Of a DNA stretch of 64,000 nucleotides, positions 21,485 through 33,500 are shown in pieces. The position numbers and the translations under genes are program-made. Under the pieces are notes generated by a model. It did not search any database. It had not been told where the DNA came from and saw only the letters and a program-made list of their open reading frames with translations. This stretch comes from Apoda limacodes (Eukaryota > Arthropoda > Insecta > Lepidoptera > Limacodidae): contig OX291562.1 of assembly GCA_946406115.1 (NCBI GenBank), positions 8,090,001 to 8,154,000 of the forward strand. Direction: 5' to 3'. Position 1 is the stretch's first letter; each line of letters begins with the position of its first letter.

Positions 21485-22005
21485 AGGTCCGAGATCATCT
21501 GCAGGACAAGGTGAAGCTGGCGTCCAAAAAACTTATCCGGCCCCATATGGAGTACTGCTGCCATTACTGGGCGGTTGCACCCGGATACCAGCCCTTTTGA
21601 CTTGGTTCAACGACGGACTGTAAGAATTGTCTCGACGATTCCAAACTCACTTGCCGAATAGAACCCTTAAGTCTGAGGAGTGACTTTGCCTCCCTATGTG
21701 TTCTACCGTTTGTACAATGGGTTGTACTTTCTACCATCGCACCGCTCGCCATCGGCCAGGAATTCATTCTCACACTTTAGAACCTAAATGGTCGCGTACA
21801 GTGCGGTTTCAGAGAAACTTACTTCCGCTAGCGCTTGGGTTGTGGAATGAGCTTCCTGCCAAGGTTTTCTCCAAGAACTACAGTATGGGGTTCTTTAAGA
21901 AAGAAGGTATTAGATTTCTGAAGGGTCGGCAACGCGCGAGTGATACCCCTGGTGTTGCAAACGTCCATAGGCTACAGTGACCGCTTACCATCAGGCGGCT
22001 TATAA
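21485..22005 (+). pseudogene. 3' end of the 1-2575 LINE family
   Basis: It begins with a frame-broken copy of the region at 2150-2260 (GACAAGGTGAAGCTGGCGTC). It then encodes LEPKWSRTVRFQRNLLPLAL, LGLWNELPAKVFSKNYSMGF, FFKKEGIRFLKGRQRAS and DTPGVANVH, and ends with CCGCTTACCATCAGGCGGC. It is 5'-truncated and sits inside P450 block copy B, so it inserted after the duplication. Confidence 0.9.
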
Positions 22006-22139
22006 AGTGGAGCGCATCTTTCGCACTTTGTTTCAATACATATTTTTTTCTTTGCATTGATCACTCTCTTAGTCACAATTCATGTACATATTCGCTCTCC
22101 ATAAAATAATACTGAATGAACACTATAATGATGTCATTA

Positions 22140-22385
22140 GCTACATCGAGCTTTTTCAACGATTGGATGGGCAACCGCTTAGCGGCACACTTCTCATTTG
22201 TGTTTGTTTACTGAAAACGATATTCAAAGTTAAGCAACTTCGAGCTTGGTCAGTGTATGGATGGGTGACCCCTTAGCGGCACACTTTTTGTTTTTTTGTT
22301 TATTGAAAACTATTATCAAAGTACAACAACGTTGAGCTTGGTCAGTAATTGGATAGGTGATCACTTATCGGCACACCTTTTGTTT
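22140..22385 (+). repeat. Three tandem 5S-rRNA-like units, copy B
   Basis: Counterpart of 16590-16830. The middle unit reads AAGTTAAGCAACTTCGAGCT, TGGTCAGTGTATGG and ATGGGTGACCCC; the third has TTGGATAGGTGATC. Spacing is 92-94 bases. The trimer was therefore present before the block was duplicated. Confidence 0.75.
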
Positions 22386-22797
22386 TTGTTTGTAAATTAC
22401 GTTACGTACGTTAATGGTAAATTACGTTACGTACAGAATTTACGGTTCGCGAGTCCGTTTCAACTGGCTGTACGAAAAAGGATTTTTTTCCCCGTGTACC
22501 AACTAAATAGTTGAAGTAGAAAACCGAAATTAACATGGCCCTTCGTACAACTGCATGACCAGTTGGTTTTATGAATGTTTTATACTGAACAAAACATCAT
22601 TCCTTTTTAACCAAGTCTGAAAAAGGATGGAAGTTGTTGTTGTTAAAAAACGTCAAGTGTGAGTCGGATTAGCGCACTGAGGAATACAAATACCAAAGCT
22701 TTTTAACCAAGTTCAATTTAGAACAGGGTTTTGCATTCAAAATCTTCAAGCTTTATTTTCAGGTAATAACTTTAAAATGGCTACCTATATCATAACT

Positions 22798-23583
22798 ATT
22801 GATTGTAGACCAGAAGTTTCTTAAAAGAAGTGATAGACCTCATTAAGATCTTCATTTGAGATGACAGCTGTCAAACTACAAAGTGCTCTATTTTTGTATC
22901 TATTGATTGTAGCCTAGTAGTTTCTTTATAGAAGTACAAGATCTCATTAAGATCTTCATTTTGGACGACAGCTATCAAACTAGAAAATGCTCTATTTTTG
23001 TAACTATTGAATGTAACCTAGTCTCTTTGCAGAAGTACCTAAAAGATCTGATTAAGATCTTCATTTTGGATGAAAGCTATCAAACTAGAAAGTGCTCTAT
23101 TTTTGTATCTATTGATTGTAGCCTAGTAGTTTCTTTATAGAAGTAAAAGATCTCATTAAGATCTTCATTTTGGACGACAGCTATCAAACTAGAAAATGCT
23201 CTATTTTTGTAACTATTGAATGTAACCTAGTCTCTTTGCAGAAGTACCTAAAAGATCTGATTAAGATCTTCATTTTGGATGAAAGCTATCAAACTAGAAA
23301 GTGCTCTATTTTTGTATCTATTGATTGTAGCCTAGTAGTTTCTTTATAGAAGTAAAAGATCTCATTAAGATCTTCATTTTGGACGACAGCTATCAAACTA
23401 GAAAATGCTCTATTTTTGTAACTATTGAATGTAGCCTAGTCCCTTTGCAGAAGTACCTAAAAGATCTGATTAAGATCTTCATTTTGGATGAAAGCTATCA
23501 AACTAGAAAGTGCTCTATTTTTGTAACTATTGATTTTAGCCTAGTAGTTTCTTTGCAGAAGTAATAGATCTCATTAATATATC
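22798..23583. repeat. Tandem array, 104/105-bp units in 209-bp dimers
   Basis: Unit starts (ATTGA-TGTA) are at 22798, 22902, 23006, 23111, 23215, 23320, 23424 and 23529. From 22902 two unit types alternate: A (GTAGCCTAGTAGTTTCTTTA, GGACGACAGC, GAAAATGC) and B (GTAACCTAGTCTCTTTGCAG, GGATGAAAGC, GAAAGTGC). Successive A-B dimers are almost identical. Every unit has an inner dyad AGATCT-(C/G)ATTA-AGATCT. It lies between the P450 and MIC60. Confidence 0.95.
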
Positions 23584-23769
23584 TCATCTCTTCATTTTGG
23601 ATCAAGACATACACAAATGTTCAACACACAAAATACATGGAAACCGACGACTCGCAAAATATAAATCTTAGAGAAAAATCTTCTTATAAACCTCAAATGC
23701 ATTTTTAAAGTCCTATCCTCGAAAAAAACTTTTTCATCCCTAGGTTCCATGTATGGAGAACAACCCTGT

Positions 23770-24010
23770 CTTACCTTTTTAACCGACTGCGCCAGGAGGG
23801 CTATGTTTCTCTAGTATACGAGTATGTATGTATGTTTGTATATTTACTTCTTTGGCACGCTCTGGAGCCTTAAAGGCTAGATAAATTTTAGCTTGAGAGG
23901 TGTCTTTAGATTCGTCTTAATTGTAAGAGTGACATTGGGTACACAAAATTCTTAAAAAAATCAAAATGGCGGATTTTATGTGCGTGCTAAAATTTTTTTA
24001 AGTTTGGTTT
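23770..24010 (+). repeat. Probable dispersed repeat (TTTTTAACCGACTGC ... AAAATGGCGGATTT)
   Basis: It starts like the common lepidopteran 'aaccgactgcaaaaaaggagg' repeats and has (TATG)n near 23823 and CAAAATGGCGGATTTTATG near 23962. The latter word also occurs in the element at 28827-29360. Boundaries are uncertain. Confidence 0.4.
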
Positions 24011-25766
24011 AGGTTTCAACATAAAGGTCCTTAAAAGGCAAGTACGAAAATATATTACACTTTTAATAAAATAGTCAAGTACGAATAAAAAAAAATGTCA
24101 CTAAAAAGCACTATATTATTTAGCACTACATTAAATAATAAAAAACCCGGCTGCAAAAACATTAAGAGCTAAATAGAAATTAAAATATATACCAAATATT
24201 AAATATCGCCTGCTTACAGTTAAATTTTTTTTATTTATTTAACTATTTTTTTCTTGGATTTTTTTATTAGTTACAGTTCTACTTTCGTTAATAATATATA
24301 TGTCATATATATTATAAACTAAATATCTTATCCTGTGTCATGTCTCAATTCTCTGTTATTTGCGTCAATTTCTCTTTCTTTTTCTTTCTTCGTTGTCTTT
24401 TTCCTTTTTTTAACTTATCTTGTAAATAAATGAACTTAACCGATAATTTAACAACAAAACCGTTAAAAATCACTACCTATTTACTCATAATCTTTTCCCA
24501 TTTCATTTCTGACTTCGTTAATTTCTGCACCAATTGCCAACCTCTCTACTAAAGCTTTCCACTCAACTTGTTTTCTTCCCCGTTTCTTGCTGCTTACTTT
24601 CTTCAACTTCTTCTTTTCCCACCACAATTACTGAAACTTATTCCTGGTTTACTTTAAACTTTAATAAAAACAAACACATTTCCAGTATCTTTCGATGTTA
24701 TACTTAATTACACACACATGTATAATACTTATTACTTTAAAACACGACAAATATATATGTACTATGATTCCTAGTGATTAACAACTCATATAAACACATA
24801 TATATCGACTAATAATCAATTTAATATATACCTTTATTTCTCTACATTTAGATACTTTTACGTGAGATACATTTTAATTGCATTACGTAGATGTTAATTA
24901 GAAATTTATGTAAAGATTTACAATCATGAATAATAAAGTTTGGAAACCACATACATTATCTATTAATTCAAGCCCTTGCCCTATAACAAGGAAGGTTTTC
25001 CGTTATTTTTTATTTACTTTTAAACGTTAAGCAGTTTCCAGGTAGTGTTATATTGTTACCACACAACGAAATTGATACATACTGCGGGCTTTAGTAAGAG
25101 CATATTATAGGAATAGTACATTATGATACAAGTGAACTAGGCTGCTCATTACAGACGAGTGTCATGCAACTGTTTTCAACACACTTCAAGAATAATAAAT
25201 ACTTATTTAGTATTAAAATGTTGTACAAAGATGATATTTAATCTTTTACATAGTTTTGATATGTTTTTATTAAACACGTTAGATTTATTTCTTCTAAAAA
25301 TAAGAACTTAATTATAAGACTCCTCTTGCTGTAAAAATTTGTAAAGTAAAAGGCACATGTGCGGTAATTGTCATTACAACACAAGTGCGTAATATTCACT
25401 ATAAGGTTGCTGAAACCGGTGAAGTAAAGGCTGCTGTACGAGCAAGCGTGTTGAATAAAAATTTCTTAAAGGCAAAATGGACCCGCGGACAGAAGCTAGC
25501 TACAAAATAAAAATAATAGAATTGTTGCTACAAGTTAATTTAATATTTCATTTGTTACAATAAATTTAATAAAACTATAAATGTAATATTATGTTGTCCT
25601 ATGCGGAATGTTTCTCTTCGAGTGATATCGGTTAAATAAAATGCTTACAGTAAGTTATATTCATTTAAAGTTTATTTAGTAAGTAAACATTATCTCCTCG
25701 TAAATACGTAATATCATCTGAATCTTGAAAACCGTTTTCAAGATAAGAAACCCATTTTATTGATTT
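24011..25766. other. AT-rich intergenic stretch, nothing recognised
   Basis: No ORF of note. There is a pyrimidine-rich section at 24340-24420 and a perfect A/T palindrome at 24291-24315. Confidence 0.4.
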
Positions 25767-26912
25767 GAAAATTGCTGTGATTAAAAATCGAAGGGTTCAG
25801 AAAATTTAAATTTCAAAAATGTAAACCCTACCTTGATTCAAACGCGTTGCTTTAAAACACATGTTTAAATCAGTGTTTAAAACAGTTTGAATTAAAACCG
25901 TGTTTAAGAACGAAGATTCAAACAAGTTTTAAACAATGTATAAAGCATAAAAAAAAAATTTAAACTACTTTTCATTGCAAATGAACGGAAATAAATGTTG
26001 AACTGGCAGAAGAATTATCTGAAGATTGGAAAGAACCAGCATCACTCAACATCAACAACCCTTCAAAGTCCTGGACAGCGTCAAAATTTGCATCAGTGTT
26101 AGAACCGGTGGTGCTACATTGCTGGTAGTGTGCCTCCATTCTTTTCACAAGTGTTACTAGTTCTTCCCAACATTTTCTGCAGCGAGAATTTTCTGCAATA
26201 GGGAGCTATTGGTCTTTAATGTGGTATTTTCTTGAGAAATCAATGTGAATTGTTCCCAAATTATTATATTTTATTAAAGGTGTTATCAGCCCCAGAATTA
26301 ATAATGAAACATTAGAAAGAAAGGCATTCCTATTTATAGAATTCATAGGTGATTTCTCGCCGGTAAATCCCGCTAGCTTGAAAAGTCCCTATGTCGGCCG
26401 TCGAAAGAAAGTAATTCAATGGACCAGTGGGTTTATCCCTGATTTAAATATAAAATAATTTAAATGTTGAGGTTTCCCCTATTAAAAATAAACATTAGTT
26501 AGAACCTACATGATGAATTTAAAGCGTTTAGTACGCATTAGAGATAGATTACGCACGCAACATAAAATAAATGTTTATCCATTGATCGGTTTTTATAAAT
26601 ATTTAATTTACCATGGTGAATTTGAAAATCTAGGCCAGTTATGAATTGAAATAGGTCTATTTGATTTAAAATTAATAGCCTAAACTAAAAATAAAAAAAA
26701 CAAAAAAAAAACACTTGTTTAAAACAATTTGAAATGTTTGTTTTATAAAATTAAAAAAAACTGTTTTTTTCCAACCCTGAATCAACTCAGATAAACTGAT
26801 AGGTACTACTCATTTGGAATTGCATATGAGTAGTATCAGTTTATTTGAGTTGATGTTTACATTTTTGATATGTAAAGTTTCTGAACTCTTCGATTTTTGA
26901 TCACAGCAATCG
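25767..26912. mobile_element. 1.15-kb element with long terminal inverted repeats
   Basis: The left end (from ATTGCTGTGATTAAAAATCG through AGGGTTCAGAAAATTTAAAT to AAAAATGTAAAC, 25767-25822) pairs with the reverse complement of the right end (26857-26912), about 50 of 56 bases. Inside the right end is a hairpin at 26783-26855 (arms ATCAACTCAGATAAACTGAT and TATCAGTTTATTTGAGTTGA). A CAACCCTG motif ends at 26782, like the terminus of a hAT-type element. The interior has a minus-strand exon-like ORF. The class is unknown. Confidence 0.7.
25970..26196 (-). pseudogene. Exon-like ORF inside the inverted-repeat element
   Basis: One minus-strand frame, open after a possible TTGCAG acceptor, reads ENSRCRKCWEELVTLVKRME, AHYQQC, NFDAVQDFEGLLMLSDAG and SSDNSSASSTFIS before a stop. 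Composition (acidic and serine-rich end, charged helix start) looks like protein rather than chance AT-rich DNA. I do not recognise the family. The sequence just before it, in another frame, has leucine-asparagine spacing (ENTTLKTNSSLLQKIL) that could be a zipper-like helix. Confidence 0.4.
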
Positions 26913-26999
26913 TCAGAATTCACCGAAGTATAAACCGCGAGGAAGACCAGCTAGTAAGGTAAATAATAATGACTTGAAGGTAATGGTGGGAGCCGGTAC

Positions 27000-27205
27000 G
27001 TGTCAAACTAGTGGCCATACCACCATTACACGTTAGCATACCCACATTATTGATCATTTTCCAGCATATCTCATTATTGCTCCATGATAACGCTAGACCC
27101 CTCACTGCTCGTGAAACAATTTTTAAACAACAAAGAAGACCAAAGTACTCCAGACTTTTTCGCAATAGGCTTGCAGACCTGCAGTTATACACCATTTAGC
27201 TTCCG
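27000..27205 (+). pseudogene. Mariner-like transposase scrap
   Basis: The ORF 27011-27199 contains ISLLLHDNARPLTARETI, matching the second catalytic aspartate motif (HDNARPH) of mariner-family DD34D transposases; the histidine after RP is replaced by L. Neither the first aspartate region nor the C-terminus is present. It lies just beyond the 3' end of MIC60. Confidence 0.6.
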
Positions 27206-27343
27206 CGTATACTACTAGGCTATTGTTGGGCCGAGCAATGTTTAGTCCCTTTACCACAATGTATTTATATCTAACGAATGTAGAAATACGGTTGGGCGGG
27301 TTGATGTGCTGCCATCTGTACGTGGGCTAGGTATCTTACTTGT

Positions 27344-27521
27344 TTATAAATACTGCACGCCCATAGCAGATGCGTGGGCTATTAGCGCCTCAGCAGCCTG
27401 CTTGGTTTCAATATGTGAACGAGCTTCCTCTCGCCAAGAGTGGGCTGCTGCACGAGAAGCACCTTCTAAAGCTTCCACGTATCGCAGTGCCGCTGAGAAA
27501 TTTCCTTTATCAACCCAATAC
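27344..27521 (-). CDS. Mic60: MIC60 exon, last (mitofilin C-terminus and stop)
   Basis: It encodes YWVDKGNFSAALRYVEALEG, WREEARSHIETKQAAEALIA and HASAMGVQYL, then TAA at 27344-27346. This is the most conserved part of MIC60 (compare the family pattern W-x-E-E-A-R-x-x-x-E-T-x-Q-A). The acceptor is AATTCAAG before 27521. Confidence 0.93.
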
Positions 27522-30500
27522 CTTGAATTAAATTAATTCGTTATTGACGCGTGACACTGAATTCCGGTAGATTAGCGGAAATGCTTAAAATACTAGCACA
27601 CGGATCTCAAATGACATTTATGACGCTCATCAAAAAGTTTTTATGGACCTTCTAAAAGGTCATTGGTTTGTGCCATGACGAATAAGAACACCTTGAATTT
27701 GAAAATAAATGGCTGATGTTTGTATTTCCGAAATATTTTAAGAGGGTTTAGGCATCGTTCGCACGAGCGCTTTCTCGATGCTATTTTGTATTTGCTTTCA
27801 AACTTAAATAAAAACTCCCGACCCAAAAAAAATGCCCACGTGCATACACAAGCAGGAGATGTTGTTAGGTCAATTCAGAACGTTAGAAATAACGCGCGTA
27901 AAAAGCGTTGAGGAAACGCTCGTGCGAACGATTAATTTTATAGATTCTAGATTACTGTTACAAAACTTTTTGGCGATATGTGTGTCTGTTCTGTACATCA
28001 TATCACAGATCACTTAACCCATTTTATTTAGAATTATTGACTACTTATCTATTTAATATGGAATTATGTAATAACTAAACGTAGCCATAGAATAAGGATT
28101 ATGATGTAGCAAAAAGTGAATAATTATCGCATATACTACTACGGAAAAAAAATTGTACAGTCAACAAAATGATAACCAGATAACCAGAATTGTAAAATCA
28201 ACTGAATTCTGGTTTGTTTCATACCATATTTAAATGTAATTAAAAAAACTTTTAACCGGCTTCAAAAAGATGCATTAAAAATAAAATAATTTCTTATTTC
28301 CAAAAATGTGATCTGAATTACAGTTTGAAGTTGGTTTCATGAAAGTGAAGTGTGTTTTAAACTGTTAGGTACATAGACATCAACTTTAAACTGTAATTAA
28401 GATCAGATTTTTGGAAATAAGTAATTATTTTTACCTTTTTAGTGCAGCTTTTCAAAGCCGGTTGTTTTTTTGTTATTAAAAAGTTTTTATTTTATAGTTT
28501 TGAATGACGAATTGCCTTTTTCGTTCACTAAAAACATCGATACTAGTAACGTAATTTTATACAACCATCAACATAAAAGGCGTTTTACCAGTCCCAAATT
28601 AACACCAATATTTTTTTTTGACTAAAAGCTTAAGTTTTAATTTCACTTCATTAATATGGGAACCACCCCTCAGAACCTATATGTAGGAGTTATGCCCGAA
28701 CCCGAGAACCTCCTCCTTTTTTAAAGTCGGATAAAAAATACTATTGAATATAGTAACCATAACTAGAAATTAGTTTACTATTTTTGTCATTCAAATATTT
28801 ATCGGCAATTGTATTTATACATTTTTAACTTCTCTAGAGAAGTTATTGGAATAGGTCCGAAAATTTAAATCGAAAATTTAGTGTTTTCTTTACGTTTCAA
28901 GACTTGGAGAATCATTTGCAATCATTTTTAGAGTGATGTCTGTGTATGTGTGTGTGTGTGTGTATACGTATGTATGTATGTATGTATGTAGACAGTAGAC
29001 ATATTTTGGCTTTCGATTCCTCAATAACTACTGAACCGAATCGCTCTGATGACATATCAATCGATACGCCACGTCATGACTTAGATCTGAAAGGAGTCTG
29101 AAATAAATCGGTCCAGCGGTTCGTTTTTTATCCGTTTATTATTCGTTATTTATAAAAACTGACATTTTATGCACGCAACATAAATTTCATGTATAATTTC
29201 ATGTATCGAGGGGTAGTAAAGGGTTTTCGAGGGTGCTGATTTCGAATATTTTAACAGTTTTTTAAAATTCAAAATGGCGGATCCAATATGACGTAATTTT
29301 TTTTTTGTAAAAGAATTTTTCTCAAGAGAAGTTCCATGTACGGTACTTGCTGACGAACCAATTTTTTTATTTTACATTATAATTTTTTTCTTGTAAAAGT
29401 TACTTATTTTTATGTTATGTAAGATTATTGTATTTTAATATTTTTAATTTCGACATTATTATTATTTTTGTTAAATTGACTTGTGTGAGCGAAAGGATAG
29501 TACTGCCTTATTGTATATGTATATTTTATATATTTAATTTCTTAGTTAAATGTTTTTTTTTAAATATGTACATGTACCTCTGCTATATATTTAACATGTG
29601 AAATTTTTATACAATTATTTTGCTGACGTTACTATTTATTTTGTACTAGATTTGACATAACTACTCTTCCTTCATCATTTTCTTCCGTGTAGTGATCGGT
29701 TTTGATGAGGTTTTCGTCATTTGATAGCTTTAAATTCTTAACCACGTTTTACGTATATATTATGTTAAATATTTACATACAGTTAAGTATACATAAAACC
29801 GGCTATATGTTACCTATTTTATAGTTAATTCACGAATACAAAAACGCGGATAAAAGTTTCATATACAAATATCGTAATAAAAAACGCTGTGTAACAAACA
29901 GACTAACTAATGTTGATCTTTTTTGACTTATTTAGTAATTATTAAAATTCTTAATTAGCTCTAATATTTGTTTCTGTTTTCATAAAAGCTTTTTTACATT
30001 TATTACTATTATAAAACAACGTAACAAGCGTTTGTCTGTACATTTAAGATATTTCTGATTTCAAATTCTTGGGTATTTGTTGGCGGGTTTTCGGAAAAAA
30101 ATAATTAATATTTTTTTTAGTTTATAATTTCAAAAGGTGGACTTTCTGACACTGCATTAGGAGCTGAAGAGTTACAATTTTTTTTCGCGGCTTGCATTAC
30201 ATTTTTTCGTTTTTAAGTTTCGTGTAATCGGTTAAAAAGTAGAACTTTCTGACGTGTGTGTTTATAATACTGTTCATTACCTGGCCCTTTGCAGCAATTC
30301 AAATGTATCCAAATCTTCTGACGGGTTCTTCGGCATGTTTTCAGCTTCTTCTTTAGGTAATTCCACCGTCTAGAACAAACAGAGATCTTCAAGATGATCT
30401 TATTGTTAAAGGGTGGGTAACACACGAGTATAGTCCGTGTACAAAATCTTGGCACATCCTTAAAGACCACAATGCTTACAAGTTTGTGTAAGTAGTACAC

Positions 30501-33500
30501 ATACATACAAAATAGTTCCTTTATTTAGACTATACACTCTCTGGGGAGATGTATCAAGATTTTGTAGACACTCTATACCTATTGTTGCACCGCGACGCAA
30601 ATATGTAATATACAATAGGCGGTGTCGTCCTCATGAAGCGCTTTCTATCACATAACCTATGGCTTAAGGAAAATTAACATTTGAGTTGAATAGGTAGAGT
30701 AGTCATATTTATATTATTATACGCCTACATCATAATAGCTATGTATATGTTAGCCAAATTTTAGCGCAATCCGTTCAGTGGTTGGAGCTGTGCGTTGATA
30801 GATCAGTCAGTCAGCAACGGTTGCCTTATGGTGTTTTTAATAAAAAAGTTGGATTAACGATAAACATTTTTTTTGCCATAATATCTGAAGACCCTTTAAA
30901 AAAAGAAAATTAAGCGCTAGAGGTATTTGGTTCGATAGATTCTGATAAGCCATTATTTTTTAAAGGTGCCGGAATTTCTTATATGTATTAATTTTAAAGA
31001 TTATGGTAAATCAATATTTTATGAAAAGATTTACGGCGCTTACCCTTAAAGGATAAAATATTAGTACATTTGCAATTAATCATATTGTTAACATACACAC
31101 CTGCACCGAAAGCAACATAGCTTGCAACCATGAAAGAAAGTAGACAAACAATGGGCCCCCATCTTGGTCAACAAGCGCCACTTGCAAAGCACATTTCTCC
31201 ATCTGTAGAAATACATTGAAAACTGTAGGCCACTACTTCGAAACCAGCCAATCCCTAATAGGCCAATAGGTGGCCGCAAAAAACTGACTATTCCTAAAAG
31301 GATAACATTTTCAAAAACTTCATCATAAAGTAGTAGCTCGAGCATCTATACTAATATTATAAATACGAAAGTTTGAATGGATAGATGTTAGATACTCAAT
31401 CATGCCAGAACAACTGAAAAGATCTGGATAATATTAGGCACAGATATAGATTATAGCCTGAAATAGCTCATAGACTTATTATCTCGGAAAATTCAAAAGT
31501 TCAAAAAAATGCTATATACAGCTAATGAGGTTCGTTGTACGTAGCCGCTGGAAAAAGCTAGCATTGAATCCGAAGTAGAATATAGTAATATGTGCTGACT
31601 GACTGACTACGCAGAATAGCTAATTTTCTTATACGCTGGTTTAGCGTACGGCTTGTTGCTCAGCTATAGCTCTTTTCTATAAACCGCAGCAACCGCACCT
31701 CTAAACATGGCGCCCCAAATAAAATACTTTATTTATTTTAAAAAATAAAAACAATATTTAAAAAAAGACACAAAACCGAAATTGTTTTTATTGCTCATTG
31801 ACGTAGGAAATACATTTATATACTTTTTTTCATGGAGGAAACAAATACTACGTAAGAAGAGACGAAACTCCCATACTAAAGATTTGTCAAGGTTTGTACC
31901 TACCTATAGAGTGCCAACATAAGCAATTTAAAAACAATGATGCCAACCACCTGGCAACACTAGTGACAGCAGTAGGCACATTAATTGCCCTTTATATACA
32001 AAGAAAACCGTGAAGATTACACATGAAGAAGATTATACATTACACAATTACCGTGAAGATACAGACACTTAGTTGCAAATAAAAAAATCGGCCAAGTGCG
32101 AGTCGGACTCGCGCACCACGGGTTCCGTATATTTATTGTATTATTTTTCAATTTTAATATTATCTATAAAAATGGCAAAATAATCACTTTTGTTGTATGG
32201 GAGCCCCCATTACATATTTGTTTTAATTTAATTATTTATTTTTAAAGTGACTATATAACTAAATATTCTGTGAATGTTTTAAGTCTCTACCTGTTGCCGT
32301 TATCAATATCGAGCAAAATCGAGCAAAAAAATCACGTTTGAGGTATGGGGTAAGTAATCACGTTTGAAGTACCCCTTAAGTATTTATTTTATTCTGTTTT
32401 TTATTATTTGTTGCTATAGCGACAACAGAATTACATCTTCTGTGAAATTTTTAACTGTCTTACTATCACGGTTCATGAGATACAGCCTGGCGACCGACGG
32501 ACGGACGGACGGACAGACGGACGGACAGCGGAGCCTTAGTAATAGGGTTCCGCTAATTACCCTTCGGGTACGGAACCCTCATGACGTGTTTCAGCAATTT
32601 TGTAAAGTGATCCCTAAAAGGGTAAAATGTGAAAAGAAAGTTTATATAGGTTCCACCGTTTTTTTATGGCGGGAAAAGTGAAATTACGCGAGAAAAACTG
32701 CGGGGAACCAGGTAGTACCATCTAAGAAGATCCATCTTATGCATTAGGTTGAGTTAAATTTTATGAGGCATAATGGATATGGCAAGCATGATCTAACAGT
32801 GTCTCCTCCATTTATGTTTGAAAATACTTACCTGCTTAATGGTATAATGGTGGGTATAATCAAAAAAGTAACATTACAATGATTTAGTTGAATTTTATTT
32901 TTTTTGTTAAGGGTGCGTTCCAAATCGCAACGAGGTAGTTAAAAAAGTGGTTTTGGGACGCACCGGGTAGAGTAATTGTCCAACTGTCAAGTTGAATTCT
33001 TTACACTGCCATATAAAAGGTTGAAATTCACTCCTGTCAGTGTAAAAATTAACTGTCAAACACTCGTTCCAGAACGGGTTGATTTTTCAACTTCACCGTG
33101 CGATAATAACTCGGCGTGATTTGGAACATAGCTTTACTGTACAATTTTTACTTTAGCACGGACGCGAAGCACAAATAATTTCGTACATTGACCTTTTAGC
33201 CTGTGTTCAGTGGTCAAAATAGTAATAATTTCTGATGATAGCGGTCATCGCATTTGTGCGAGCGCGACGGCAAATAATTATGTGAGCGCAACAGAGACAA
33301 ATAGTGACCGGTCATTAAACGAAATTCTTCCTGCTTCGCGTTCGTGCTATATACTATGTACAGTTCGAACTACGGTGCTTTGGGTTTCTTAGTCATCTAC
33401 GCAGCTCGCAGTCTCGTATCCATCTGTATTCAACGCGCAAGCATTTTCATACCTTTACCAATTGGTTTTCCGGGACTGGGATTCGGTACAAATATTTGTG

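Larger units (their letters stand above)
19832..22460 (-). repeat. Duplicated P450 first-exon block, copy B
   Basis: It matches 15168-16880 from GTACACGCCGGGCTCAGACC through exon 1 (20735-20885), the upstream region and the 5S-like trimer (22140-22385). It is interrupted by a LINE 3' end at 21485-22005; the match resumes at GCATCTTTCGCACTTTG. It has extra intron-side sequence at about 20150-20700. Confidence 0.88.

Noticed and set aside
23379..23564. 61-codon ORF with internal protein repeats
   Set aside because: It simply reads through the 104/105-bp tandem array; stops occur in the other units.
22798..23583. CRISPR-like regular array
   Set aside because: Units are contiguous with no unique spacers and the genome is eukaryotic.
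27306..27536. 76-codon plus-strand ORF
   Set aside because: It is the antisense shadow of the last MIC60 exon, whose minus-strand reading matches mitofilin.
33210..33392. 60-codon ORF
   Set aside because: Lies within a MITE and its flank; no motif.
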